Positions 23,001 through 31,622 of a stretch of 64,000 nucleotides of DNA are shown piece by piece; the first letter of the stretch is position 1; each line of letters starts with the position of its first letter. The stretch covers positions 6,465,431-6,529,430 of the forward strand of contig CM119266.1 in NCBI GenBank assembly GCA_051294375.1. Reading direction: 5' to 3'. The notes below the pieces were generated by a model, which saw only the letters and a program-made list of their open reading frames with translations, had not been told where the DNA came from and did not search any database. The DNA is from Paraspadella gotoi (taxonomy: Eukaryota > Chaetognatha). The translations under genes and the position numbers were made by a program.

Positions 23001-23632
23001 GCGAAAGTCGTACCGGGTTCAATCCCCTCACGAACAAAATTTAAAGTTGATGGTGTTGGCATAAACACGCCAGTGACATGGGTGGTCACTGCCGCTCAAA
23101 AGCCCTAGCGCCAGCTGTCGGAGAGATGCCTCACACCCCGGGCATCACCTCACGTCTCCCCGTTGCCATACTGCATATTTAAATCAATTTTATTATCAAT
23201 CGTTCAGGGACTGACAACGGCGCAACTCCAGATAGTGGAGGACAACGCCGCGATGGTCCGACAACGAGAGAAGGAATCCAATAAACTCGTGCAGAGCATC
23301 GTCGATCTCAACACCATTTCAAAGACATCGCGGGAATGGTGGCCGAACAAGCACGGTGTTGGACAGGTCGGAGTTTGGGTTATTTTTTTATAATAAAACC
23401 TTACGCGACCGTAAACAAGCTAGCTTCACGAAATCTCTTGATGATTAACTTTGGCATTTCTTCCAGAATCGACTACAACATTGAAACGAGCGCTACGAGC
23501 GTCGAAGCTGGTCTTCAACAACTGCACAAAGCCGAAAGTTATCAACAAAAAAATAGAAAAATGCTGGTGATTTTCGCTCTTACAATCATTATAATTGTTC
23601 TATTAATTTTACTGGTCGTATTTAAAACTTGA
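14024..23632 (+). CDS. STX16: Syntaxin 16 (Qa-SNARE), with two single-base losses in exon 6
   Basis: Seven exons: 14024-14104, 14582-14691, 14835-14887, 14975-15228, 22070-22189, 23208-23366 and 23467-23632. The N-terminus [16 protein letters not shown] closely matches animal syntaxin 16, including the Sec1/Munc18-binding peptide. It is followed by the Habc region, a SNARE motif (exons 6-7) and a C-terminal transmembrane anchor ending VVFKT. STX16 drives endosome-to-TGN fusion with VTI1A, STX6 and VAMP4. Exon 6 is 159 bases, but phase requires 161. Homology breaks after NTI (near 23314) and again after VAEQ (near 23350). Adding one base at each point would give the expected 314-residue protein. 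The zero-layer Gln sits next to the second break. Both look like homopolymer errors in a noisy assembly patch, though a true pseudogene is possible. Confidence 0.88.
15591..20882 (-). CDS. Ankyrin/RING protein related to TTC3 and DZIP3 E3 ligases, nested in STX16 intron 4
   Basis: Five minus-strand exons: 20734-20882, 19684-20288, 19225-19279, 18486-19103 and 15591-17451. Phases match throughout, giving 1095 residues. Residues about 1-270 resemble nothing I know. About 430-530 read as ankyrin repeats ([31 protein letters not shown]). A CxxC...CxxC pair sits near 569-586. Residues about 644-715 match the Cys/His block that precedes the RING in TTC3 and DZIP3 ([23 protein letters not shown]). 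A basic linker and a short coiled coil follow. The C-terminal RING (from about 1042, CCFCLEALL...CRHRYHYVC...CPLC) retains the zinc ligands expected of an E2-binding RING. It is therefore likely a ubiquitin ligase. The TPRs of vertebrate TTC3 are not seen. The donor of exon 2 (GTGACA) is weak. Confidence 0.75.
17870..18175. repeat. Two diverged tandem copies of a ~170-bp unit
   Basis: A unit with CGCACGATTTCATCGAAACTT and ACACACAAAATTTCAT near 17890-17960 recurs at about 18070-18150 as a diverged copy. It is followed by a GACAGACGGACG stretch and a GACCGACCGAC...TTATAGAGT tail (18282-18310). That tail recurs in the GUK1 intron at about 58200-58230. This looks like a decayed dispersed repeat, inside an intron of the nested RING gene. 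Confidence 0.5.
21060..21120. repeat. G-tract/C-tract hairpin
   Basis: A run of nine to ten G is followed within about 14 bases by seven C, with matching AT flanks (ATGGGGG and CCCCCAT). It is a short perfect hairpin in STX16 intron 4. Confidence 0.6.
22340..22440. repeat. Inverted repeat with C9/G10 tracts
   Basis: TTATCGAAAC plus a C tract and ACA is mirrored by TGT, a G tract and GTTTCGAATA about 60 bases later. The loop itself contains a small palindrome (GTCTC...GAGAC, CTTTTG/CAAAAG). It may be a miniature foldback element in STX16 intron 5. A degenerate TTAGGG-like stretch follows at about 22465-22510. Confidence 0.6.
22500..22990. repeat. Tandem array of a ~64-bp AT-rich unit with inverted members
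   Basis: About seven units carry the blocks AAGACGTTAAGGGTAATTTT, AAATCAATTTTTTAAAA and TAAGTACTTTTAAATGG. At least two units are inverted (ACCTTAACGTCTTGAAAACC). Copies differ mainly by one-base changes in A/T/G run lengths, which suggests homopolymer miscalls in the assembly. The array sits in STX16 intron 5 and immediately precedes SINE-like sequence. Confidence 0.8.
22985..23175 (+). repeat. tRNA-derived SINE-like sequence, copy 1 (5'-truncated)
   Basis: It carries GGGTTCAATCCCC, a good match to a pol III B box. A body follows that is shared with the copy at 30720-30915: GATGGTGT(T/C)GGCATAAACACG, then GGGTGGTCACTGC, CCAGCTGT and GAGATGCCT. No A box remains because the 64-bp tandem array abuts the left end. 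It lies in STX16 intron 5. Confidence 0.6.
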
Positions 23633-24265
23633 ATCGCAATACATCTCTTTTCATTAAATTTTTCGTTTAGTTTCTTTCGTGTAATGCGGTATCAGCGAGG
23701 TTTTTTAATTTTAAATATTTAGAATATGACGAAAAGAAAGTCCTTTTTTTCGCAACAGATCCGGCTGTACGAAAAGTCCAAAAAATTTTAAGCCGATGAC
23801 GTAGATCGACCTGAAACCGCGTAAAAGTTATCACTGATAAAACAAAAATACCAACTCGAATTCTACTACGAGCTAACTGCTTTTTAAAAAAAATACGTAG
23901 TGCAAAAATGATCAAACGGAAAAAAAGGTCTGCATAGCTATCGATTTTAAAAATCGTAAATGAAATGGAAAGTTTTATCTCAATACGTCTAAAGGCGCTC
24001 GCGACAGAGCGAGGGCGCTGAATCGTCTTGATCAAACAGTTGCCTAAAGTTGCGAGGAGAAACGCGCGAAGGTCCGGCGACAGTATCGCGAAATGTCTAG
24101 CGTCCGTGAATGAGTGAAGAGAACTTTGATCTTTCTTTTTCCCAATCGATCGCCGCGCCTTCGTCCGGACTGACTAGCGCGCGTGAATCACGAGCCCCTT
24201 CGCCGTCAGGGCCGGGCACCAGGACGCGCGGCGCAGAGTTCGGCCCGTGGCCCTGGACGGGCGCG
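23633..24265. other. Tail-to-tail spacer between STX16 and FAF2
   Basis: About 630 bases separate the convergent stop codons. The right half is GC-rich and resembles 3' UTR or decayed coding sequence on the minus strand, but I recognise no protein. No clear AATAAA signal could be placed for either gene. Confidence 0.4.
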
Positions 24266-27200
24266 TCAAGCCTGATTGTCTTGGACGAAGAGCATCTCGG
24301 AGTTGGAGAGGCCAACTTCGGCGAAGGTGGGCGAGGTGGCGAGATTGAAAGGCGGTTCGGATTCGTCCAGAAGGTGTCTGTGGAAAACAGCGAATTTTTT
24401 TTTTTACATTAAAAAGTTAATGACTCATCTACTATTTTCCGGTTATCGACCGCTTTTACGCGTAATTGCAGTTCAGAAGATATTTATTAACTTTCTTTTT
24501 CTGATTTATGAACTGCGATGCGTTGCGTCATAAAAGCGATCGAAACACCCGCCACGTAACTGCGTCAAACTGGTTATTAGTTTGTTTCATACGAAACTAA
24601 TTAACGAGTGGTGAAGAAATATAATTATTTTTCGCCTTTTTCATCTATTATATAATTTATTTAATAATCTATAACGGATTTAAACGAAAAACAAAGCAAA
24701 AGGTTATTTAGAGGGGCCATTTTTATAGTTAAAATTATCATCCACGTAATTATATGCGATTTTATTCGAATACAACAAGGTTGATTCAGTACAATCATCA
24801 TCAACAAACAAGCATGAAAGAACTTCGTAAACGCTCCATGTATGTGTCGTGTTAGCGCCTAATTACAGAATTGTAATATAATTATATATTTACAATACTT
24901 TTTTTAAACTAACTTGTATTCTTGAAGCGTCGGCGGTTTCCCTGGAATCTCTACACGAGGAAAGTTTTTGACGATGGAGAAGTCGTCTGGTGTATCTTGG
25001 TTGCAGTAAATGTAAATGAACAAGTCCTGCAAAATTGAATTGAATTGAATTGAAAATTAGTCATTAGACATTAAACTCAAATTAGATTATTAAATCATAG
25101 AAGGGAATCAAGGAAGGGGAAACTACCAAATTTCCGAGTGTGGTGGCGTTCTAATATTACGTAAACCCCGAAAGGTTCGAAAGGTTTTTCAATTCGGTTG
25201 CCCTGCATTCGGAAACTAAAACTAGGCTTCGATGGGAGGCTGCGGCCGCCGACTTCCTGTGGTTTTAACCGGCACGTCTATCTTATGCAAGAATTGTTTT
25301 GATTGGGCCTCGAATCCCTGACGTTGCGAGGCAGACATTAGCAAATCACGTCGTGACAAGCTAATGCATAAATGTCGTTTATACTGTTCGTAATAAGTCG
25401 AGTAATTAGTTTGAAGCAAAACCACCTCTCCCTCTTCCACTCCCGCTCTCTCCCACACAAACCTCGATTAGAAACCTACTATGAAATTAAATTCAACAGG
25501 GGCGGGGGTTCAAAATTTTAGTCTTGAAGTCTACTTTTAGGTAAAAAAAGAATTTAAAAAAGTTCGATTTTAATGCTTTTATTGTTGCTATTAAAATTAC
25601 AATATTACTAAATAATGATAAAAATTTTTTTAATCAATCTTAACTTTTTTTGATGGATTCTGATAGAGCATAAAAAGTTAAATAAAAAATTTAACTACAA
25701 CTTTCAAAAAAAATTTAAGTTTTCTTGGTCAAAATTTGAAAAAAGTAATAAAATTATCGAAAAAATGATGATGATGATGATGATTATAAATAGTTTTTTA
25801 TATTTTTCTTACACTTATGATCAAAATATCGAAAAAAGAATTATACTTTGTGTAGACAACTTTTTGCAAGCTTCCTGAATCTGATCTTAAAAATCAAAAA
25901 ATCAAAAAAAAATTTTTAGCCTTTCCTATTTATAAATAAATATTAAAAAATTAATATATGGAGTATGGAGTAATATTAAAAAAATTTGTCTATTCAAATT
26001 TTTAAAAAAATGTCTAAATTTTCGTTTGAGCAGGTGCTTAATTCAAATTTCTTAACCACCTTCCTGAGTTAGTCTCCCCCTACCTCGATGGACTGAGTCT
26101 TTCGGAATCTTCGCTCAAGCCTCAGACCCGACGGGCACTTGAGGAGGATTCTGACGGCGTCGGGGTCGTCGACGGCGGGTTCCGGCGGAAGGGCGTCGAG
26201 GAGTAGAGTCTTGAGCCGGACGACCGACTCGGCGGCGCGGCGTTCGTCCTCGGCGCGAAGCAGAGACGCCACCTCCTCCCGACGTCGCTCCTCCTCTTCC
26301 TCCTTCTTGCGGCGCTCCTTCTCCTGATCCATCAGGAGAGACTCCAAGTAAGCCGCGTCCTGCATTGGGAGGGGGGGGGAGAAGAGAAAAGTAGATGGAG
26401 GTCAGTAGATCAAAGTTCCGACCGTCATAGTTTATCTTAAATGCTTCCTTTAAATGTAAATAAAATCCGAATTTTCAAACAGAAATTGAAATTCAGACTT
26501 ATTTTTATTAGGGTTATCGCCTCCTTTTCAACTAATCTAATAATTACTATTATCCTTAAAGTTAAGTCGCCGCTCGATTTTAAAATACAAACTACGTGAA
26601 GGAATCAACTTGCGCAATCACCAGATAATTTTAGCGACAAAATAGCTATGAGTATGAGCCTTTTGCCTTTTCCTGCGAAAAAAAAACCACTTAAATTGCG
26701 GACATCCTTAACTTTATTGAACCGCCAATTTCTTACTTTCCCACCTATCATTATTTCCCTTCCTCCCCCCCCCCCCGACTCCTAGTCTCAACCTGCTCTT
26801 GTCTGAGATGCTGAGCGTTGGTCCTCTCCCTGCGGTCGGCGCGGACGACCTCGAGCGCCGTCTCGTTATCGTCCATGACGCGGGCGAGGCGTTGGGCGAA
26901 GGAGGTCGCGTCGACGGGACCCTCGAACCGCGCCACGACGCTCATCCGAGTCTCGCGAAACACGATCATCGCTTTGGAGGAGGGATGGGTGGTTAAACAT
27001 TAATATTTTATTAATAATAAAAACTATACGCAGTTTACGCACCAACGAAAGGAAAGGTGACCGCGGAAAGTCCTCTCTGCAAGGCGCGGGAGACGCGGTA
27101 TCCCTCTGCCGTTTCTACCGCGCAGACCCAGAAGAGCGTACGGGCGTTGAGCAACGCGATCACGCCGTCGTCCGCCAACGTCCCTCGGCAGAAGACGTCG

Positions 27201-30200
27201 CAATCGCTGAGAAAAAAAAATATGCGCGTGGTTGTGAAGAAGAGGAAAAGAGGAGAAGAAGAAGAATAAGAAGAACCTCACCTGTTTGTTAAGTGTCATC
27301 TCATGCACCGAGTAGTTTGATTAAAGAAAAACATCGATTTGGGAAACAGTGCTAATTTTATTTAGACCATGCATTCAAACCATTTAGCTGGTTCATTATT
27401 CAAGGCCAGAGAAATTGTGGTAAGGTAAAAAATTATTTTAAAGAGAAGGTGAGAGGAAGAGGAGGAGACTCAGAGAGAGAGAAAGAGAGAGAGAAACTTT
27501 CAACCAAAAAGGTTATTGGAAGTCTGGATGCGAAGCTCTTTCCGTCAGTTCCAATTGATGACTGCATAAAAGTGATCAAAGACAAACTCGAAAATGATAA
27601 GACGCTCGCGGCGCGCACCACAACTGACCCACCAGAGATAATCCAGCTAATAAAGCTTTGTGTTGAAAAATGCAATTTTGTCTATGACAACCGACACTTT
27701 ACAGCTGAAAACTCCGGCCCATAGGCTTATCCCTGATGGTAACAATAAGCCAAATCTGGATGGACCACACTGTCAGATCAGCGCTCAAAAATTATGGAAG
27801 AAAAAAAACAAAGTCTTCCGCGCCTCCTAACAATCTACGTGGATGATACTTACTGTGTCATGGAGGATAAAAGGCCACATCGGAGGGGCCTAAGAAGCGA
27901 GTCCAGTTATACAGACCCTTTTGATGATTTCAATGCGGCACTCAACTCCATCCATCCCCGCATTCGCTTCACAAGAGAATTGGAAGAAGGATGGAAAACT
28001 TCCATTTTTGGACGTTTTAGTCAAAAAAAAGATGATGGAACCCTTGAAACTTCTGTCTACCAAAACCAAACAGCGACAAACGTTACCCTGAAACCACAAT
28101 CCTGTCATCCTAATGTCCACATATCAACACTCAAGGGTGAGCTTTGTCGTGCCAAAAGATTATGCTCCTCAACGGAATTATTGGAAAAAGAAAAAAAACT
28201 TATCCTAGACATATATGAAGACAATGGCCATAACAGAAAGACTTTACAAAAAAATTACTGATGAATTCATCCATCATGATAAAGCCGAAAAACAAAGACA
28301 ACAACTACAGCAACAACAAGACGTACTACAATGATCACAACAACAACCAACTGTAGCAAACCTTTTGCTGAACTGCCTTTCCATAACGACACAAAATACG
28401 AACTCCGCCCTATGCTACAACTTCCATACCTTCCGGTATCACCCAACACTGCAAAGAGCTTTTAAAAAGGCAAGAGCATCACTCTTTAGCAGGAGCGAAC
28501 AGACGCTGGCAAACATCCTCTGCGCCCCAAACAAAAAGCCGTCGCCAAAAAAGGGACGCGGAATCTATAGCTTTCGTTGCTCTTGCTCTCCTAAGGCTCG
28601 ATACATTGGAGAAACCTGTCGTAGTTTTGAAAACTCGAATGGCAGAACACAAAAGAGCAGCCGAGTCGGGTAATTGGCGTCATTCCGGCTTGACACAACA
28701 ATCGAGAGCATTGCGATGCCCCTTTCATCTGGAACCTGAAATCATCTCTCAGCCACGAATCAAAAGCAAAGAATGCTCAAGCACCATCTAAGAGTGGAAG
28801 AAGCTCTTTGGTTTGTCATTTTGATTGTGGACCAGGGCAAAGGCTCAACGAAGACAAAGGAGCATACGTGAAAACAGATGCATGGAAGCCAATCTGACCA
28901 CCTACACCTCGATGACAAGAAAAGGGGGGGGGGGGATGAGGGATTAATCCCTTTTGTTGAAAGTCTCTCTCTCTCTCTCTCCTTTCTCTCTCTCTGAGTC
29001 TCCTCCTCTTCCTCTCACCTTCTCTTATTTGTAAATATTTTTTACCTTACCACAATTTCTCTGGCCTTGAATAATGAACCAGCTAAATGGTTTTGAATGC
29101 ATGGTCTAAATAAAATTAGCACTGTTTCCCAAATCGATGTTTTTCTTTATCAACCTCACCTGTTGTTGTCGCTGTGAAGGTAAACGACGAGGAATGTGAG
29201 TTCTTGTTTGGCGTCGTTGAGAGCTTGAGCGTAGGTGCCTTGGTAGAAGACCGGGTGAACCGGACCGTATTTCGCGTCGTACGAATTCACAAGCTGCATC
29301 ACGTCGCCTGTAAAGTTTGTTAATAAACATTAGTACATATTTGTTGAAATTAATAGACTTACATAACTGCTTTGAATTAGCTTTCAGATAACTCGTGATT
29401 GTGTGAGAGACACCGGATCTTAGTTTTAAAATATCTTCACTAGTTTCGATTATAAAGCACAAACTCACCCAACGGGTCAGTGACCAACTCACCCAACGGG
29501 TCAGTGACCATGAGCCTCGGATCAGGTCGAAACAGTCGGTAGACGAAGAAGAGAATGTCGTAGATGGCGGAGTAGAAGATTCGAAACGGAAGGGATAATA
29601 GAAAACCTTAGAACGAAAAATCGGAAACATTATATTGTGGCCATGGTTGGCATTAAAAAACCCACCCAAAAAAAACCAAAAAAACCCACCCCAAAAAAAC
29701 CCAGCTAAAAAAAACCAGAAAAACCCACTAAAAAGTAGGTTTTTTTAAAATTACTTAATTTTTTAATATGAAACATTAAATTGTTGAAGCAAAAATTTAA
29801 ATCATATAAGATATATCACTTTTACAAAGCTTAATATATAATTTAATGATAAAAAATTACCCTAAACCTATGTTTTATATGTTTAATATCAGTATCACTT
29901 TCGTTGCTGGCTTCTGTACCATTTTTCTTATATTAAGTAATCCTAATCATGAATCGCAAATTATGTAAAGAGCGACACATTAAAAATGATTGCTATTCTC
30001 TCGTTATTATTTAACACAAGGTTAGGGTTCTTTTAAAGCTATTTATCAGAAAAAATTAAACTTCAATATAATTATATATTTGACTATTTGTCACATGTTA
30101 AAGAATTCTCTGAAAAGGTATCCTAACTAGGAGTAAAGTATGCGAGAATGCGGGAAAATAATATATTTACGTCAGGAAAAAATCTTAGCCTAATTAAACA

Positions 30201-31622
30201 CCTTAATATTTTATTAAATTATCTCAAATATTTTATCCGAACATCAAAATTTATTTTTAGCCCAAATGACAAGTTAATTCGGCAAAAACATGTACTAAAG
30301 ATGTACTTCAATTTTCCATGTATTAGTAATTTATCTAAATGTTTATGATGCATATTTATATCAAATTATTTTGAGTATTTAATTACCATTTTCTAATAAA
30401 ATTAAGTTTATACACTTTTTTCATAACAGGTTTTATTCAGAAAATATAATATTTATATTTATTACATTTCTGTTTACCATAAAAATATTAATTAATTAAT
30501 ACTATTATTAAATATAATCAGTATATTTTATATATTTTTATCAGTAATTAAAAAGTATTAATATTTTAAATTTGTATCTAAAAAAAAATTAATATGACAG
30601 TCTGCTATCTATAATTTTAAAAAACCCAATAAAACCCCAAAAAAACCAAAAAAACCCAGGTTTTTGCCAACCCAGATTGTGGCGAATCCTAAATTCGCCT
30701 CCCGTATAGCTTGGTGAAACTCAGCTCGTCCCATTGGCTTGGACAGCTAAGTACTCGTTCACCAACCGTGAGTTCCGGGCTCAATCCCCTCACGGTCACG
30801 TTGGTTAAAGTGTGATGGTGTCGGCATAAACACGCGAGTAACTTGGGGTGGTCACTGCAGGTCCAAAGCCCTGAGAGCCAGCTGTGAGGAGATGCCTGAC
30901 ACCCCAGCCATCACAGACGACGACACCCCTCAACGAACTCACTCGTCCATCCAAAAAGGCCGACGGGTTCCCGACGCTGACGATAAGAGAAGACTCTTTG
31001 ATCGATGGGGTGGGCGTTGACGACGGGCTCGCGGACTGGCAGGCGGGGGGAAGGGAAAAGGCGGCGTTGGACACCATCGCCCAACCGGTCGTGGTGAGGC
31101 ACGACACCGTTCGCGTGAATCGCGTCTTCGGGCATTTCCTGTCGTGAGAGTGACATAGGTTATGACTATGAGGTACGAAAGTGAGATAGGTTATGAGGAG
31201 CGAAAGTGGAATAGGTTATGAGGAGCGAAAGTGAGATAGGTTATGAGGTACAAAAGTGAGATAGGTTATGAGGAGCGAAATATTTGCACACTGGAGCGGA
31301 AATAGCAGCATAGCGCATTATAGCAAAATAACAACAATCTTTATCTTTGAGAGTGTGTTCATAGTTGGAGCCAACATGTTGATCTTAAAATCGTGACGAT
31401 TCTAGTCGACTACTACAGTACTACAACGACAACAATAATCACTAAAACGAATTCGCTCACCCCGAAAACATGTTCGCCGAGATGCTGTTGAACCGAGACC
31501 TCGAGATCCCAGTTATTACGCTGGAGGAGATCCTTGCACTGAGACATGTCCTCGATCCCAGTCAGATCCTGAAACTGGATCAACTTCTCCGTCTGTTCCG
31601 GGGTTATGTTTTCCTCCTCCAT
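24266..31622 (-). CDS. FAF2: FAF2/UBXD8 homologue, ER-associated p97 adaptor
   Basis: Nine exons: 31461-31622, 30943-31138, 29493-29606, 29160-29307, 27043-27206, 26793-26971, 26084-26359, 24914-25026 and 24266-24377. Phases agree, giving 487 residues (human about 445). In order: UBA domain (ITPEQTEKLIQFQDLTGIEDM), a membrane hairpin (FGWTSFLLSLPFRIFYSAIYD), a UAS thioredoxin-like domain (VHPVFYQGTYAQALNDAK; ALLNARTLFWVC), a charged coiled coil, and a C-terminal UBX domain ending EVGLSNSEMLFVQ. FAF2 inserts in the ER and lipid-droplet membrane and recruits p97/VCP for ERAD and lipase control. Exon 3 has two tandem donors. Retention of the last intron would replace the UBX end with Lys-Leu-Val-stop. 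A Penelope-like element occupies the intron between 27206 and 29160. The UBX region carries an insert relative to vertebrates. Confidence 0.9.
25235..25410 (-). repeat. tRNA-derived SINE fragment
   Basis: On the minus strand GTCAGGGATTCGAGGCCC resembles a T-arm/B box, preceded by TCTGCCTCGCAACG. This layout is common in tRNA-derived SINE heads. A GC-rich body lies on its 3' side. Located in the FAF2 intron before exon 24914-25026. The clover-leaf is not complete, so I do not call a tRNA gene. Confidence 0.4.
27317..27505 (+). repeat. Left inverted repeat of the Penelope-like element
   Basis: Begins TTGATTAAAG and contains CATCGATTTGGGAAAC, CCATTTAGCTGGTTC and a GAGAGA tract. It is nearly identical, in reverse complement, to 28955-29151. 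The right copy lacks a few bases and has different GA run lengths. Confidence 0.9.
27497..28262 (+). pseudogene. Penelope-type reverse transcriptase, broken frame
   Basis: Three overlapping frame segments together cover RT motifs A to E and part of the thumb. Motif A has the catalytic Asp in SLDAKLF. Motif C is YVDD at about 27838-27849. The conserved G-x-x-M/L-S-L segment (motif B) falls between two frameshifts at about 27715 and 27800. The TAG after NSGP ends the first frame. N-terminal finger motifs are absent. A protein made from this copy would be inactive, unless the shifts are assembly errors. Confidence 0.75.
28500..28720 (+). pseudogene. GIY-YIG endonuclease domain of the Penelope-like element
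   Basis: RGIYSFRCSC supplies the GIY half and KARYIGET the YIG half, spaced as in PLE endonucleases. The downstream conserved R...EH segment (TRMAEHKRAAESGNW) lies in the +1 frame, so a frameshift near 28630 separates it. In autonomous elements this domain nicks target DNA to prime reverse transcription. Confidence 0.8.
28955..29151 (-). repeat. Right inverted repeat of the Penelope-like element
   Basis: Reverse complement of the left repeat. Its inner end begins with a CT-rich tract at about 28963 and its outer end abuts the target duplication. That duplication overlaps the FAF2 exon 4 splice donor (GTGAGG at 29154-29159). Confidence 0.88.
29642..30675. mobile_element. hAT-like MITE, about 1.03 kb, with AAACCC-rich ends
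   Basis: Left terminus CATGGTTGGCATTAAAAAACC and right terminus (inverted) CTGGGTTGGCAAAAACC are imperfect inverted repeats. They are flanked by the 8-bp direct repeat ATTGTGGC (29634-29641 and 30676-30683), the hAT target-site length. Both ends continue as A-rich tracts with repeated CCC. The interior is AT-rich and non-coding. It lies in FAF2 intron 2. Confidence 0.65.
30720..30925 (+). repeat. tRNA-derived SINE, copy 2, with A and B boxes
   Basis: TGGCTTGGACAGC near 30736 resembles a pol III A box. GGGCTCAATCCCC near 30777 resembles a B box, about 40 bases later. The body after it is shared with the copy at 22985-23175. It ends close to FAF2 exon 2. Confidence 0.6.
31147..31280. repeat. 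25-bp tandem repeat, about five copies
   Basis: The unit GATAGGTTATGAGGAGCGAA, plus about five bases, is repeated with minor changes. It sits just upstream (in transcript sense) of the FAF2 exon 2 acceptor, so it may influence that splice site. Confidence 0.85.

Larger units (their letters stand above)
27287..29151 (+). mobile_element. Penelope-like retroelement, 5'-truncated and frameshifted, between inverted repeats
   Basis: A 1.87-kb insertion is flanked by a 13-bp direct repeat AACCTCACCTGTT (27274-27286 and 29152-29164). Its ends are an inverted repeat of nearly 190 bp (27317-27505 against 28955-29151), each with a GA/CT-rich inner part. Between them, plus-strand frames encode reverse transcriptase from motif A onward: SLDAKLFPSVP, then IYVDD, then the thumb-like region with HPRIRFTREL and VYQNQT. 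A GIY-YIG endonuclease follows. RT plus C-terminal GIY-YIG in this order defines Penelope-like elements. The part upstream of motif A is missing. The frame shifts after ENSG (near 27715), again in an A run near 27800, and in the endonuclease. Opposite in orientation to the host FAF2 gene. Confidence 0.88.

Noticed and set aside
23667-24035. 122-codon minus-strand ORF between STX16 and FAF2
   Set aside because: No domain, AT-rich composition, lies in the expected 3' UTRs.
25222-25458. 78-codon minus-strand ORF and a tRNA-like T-arm
   Set aside because: Looks like a SINE fragment; no full clover-leaf and no protein homology.
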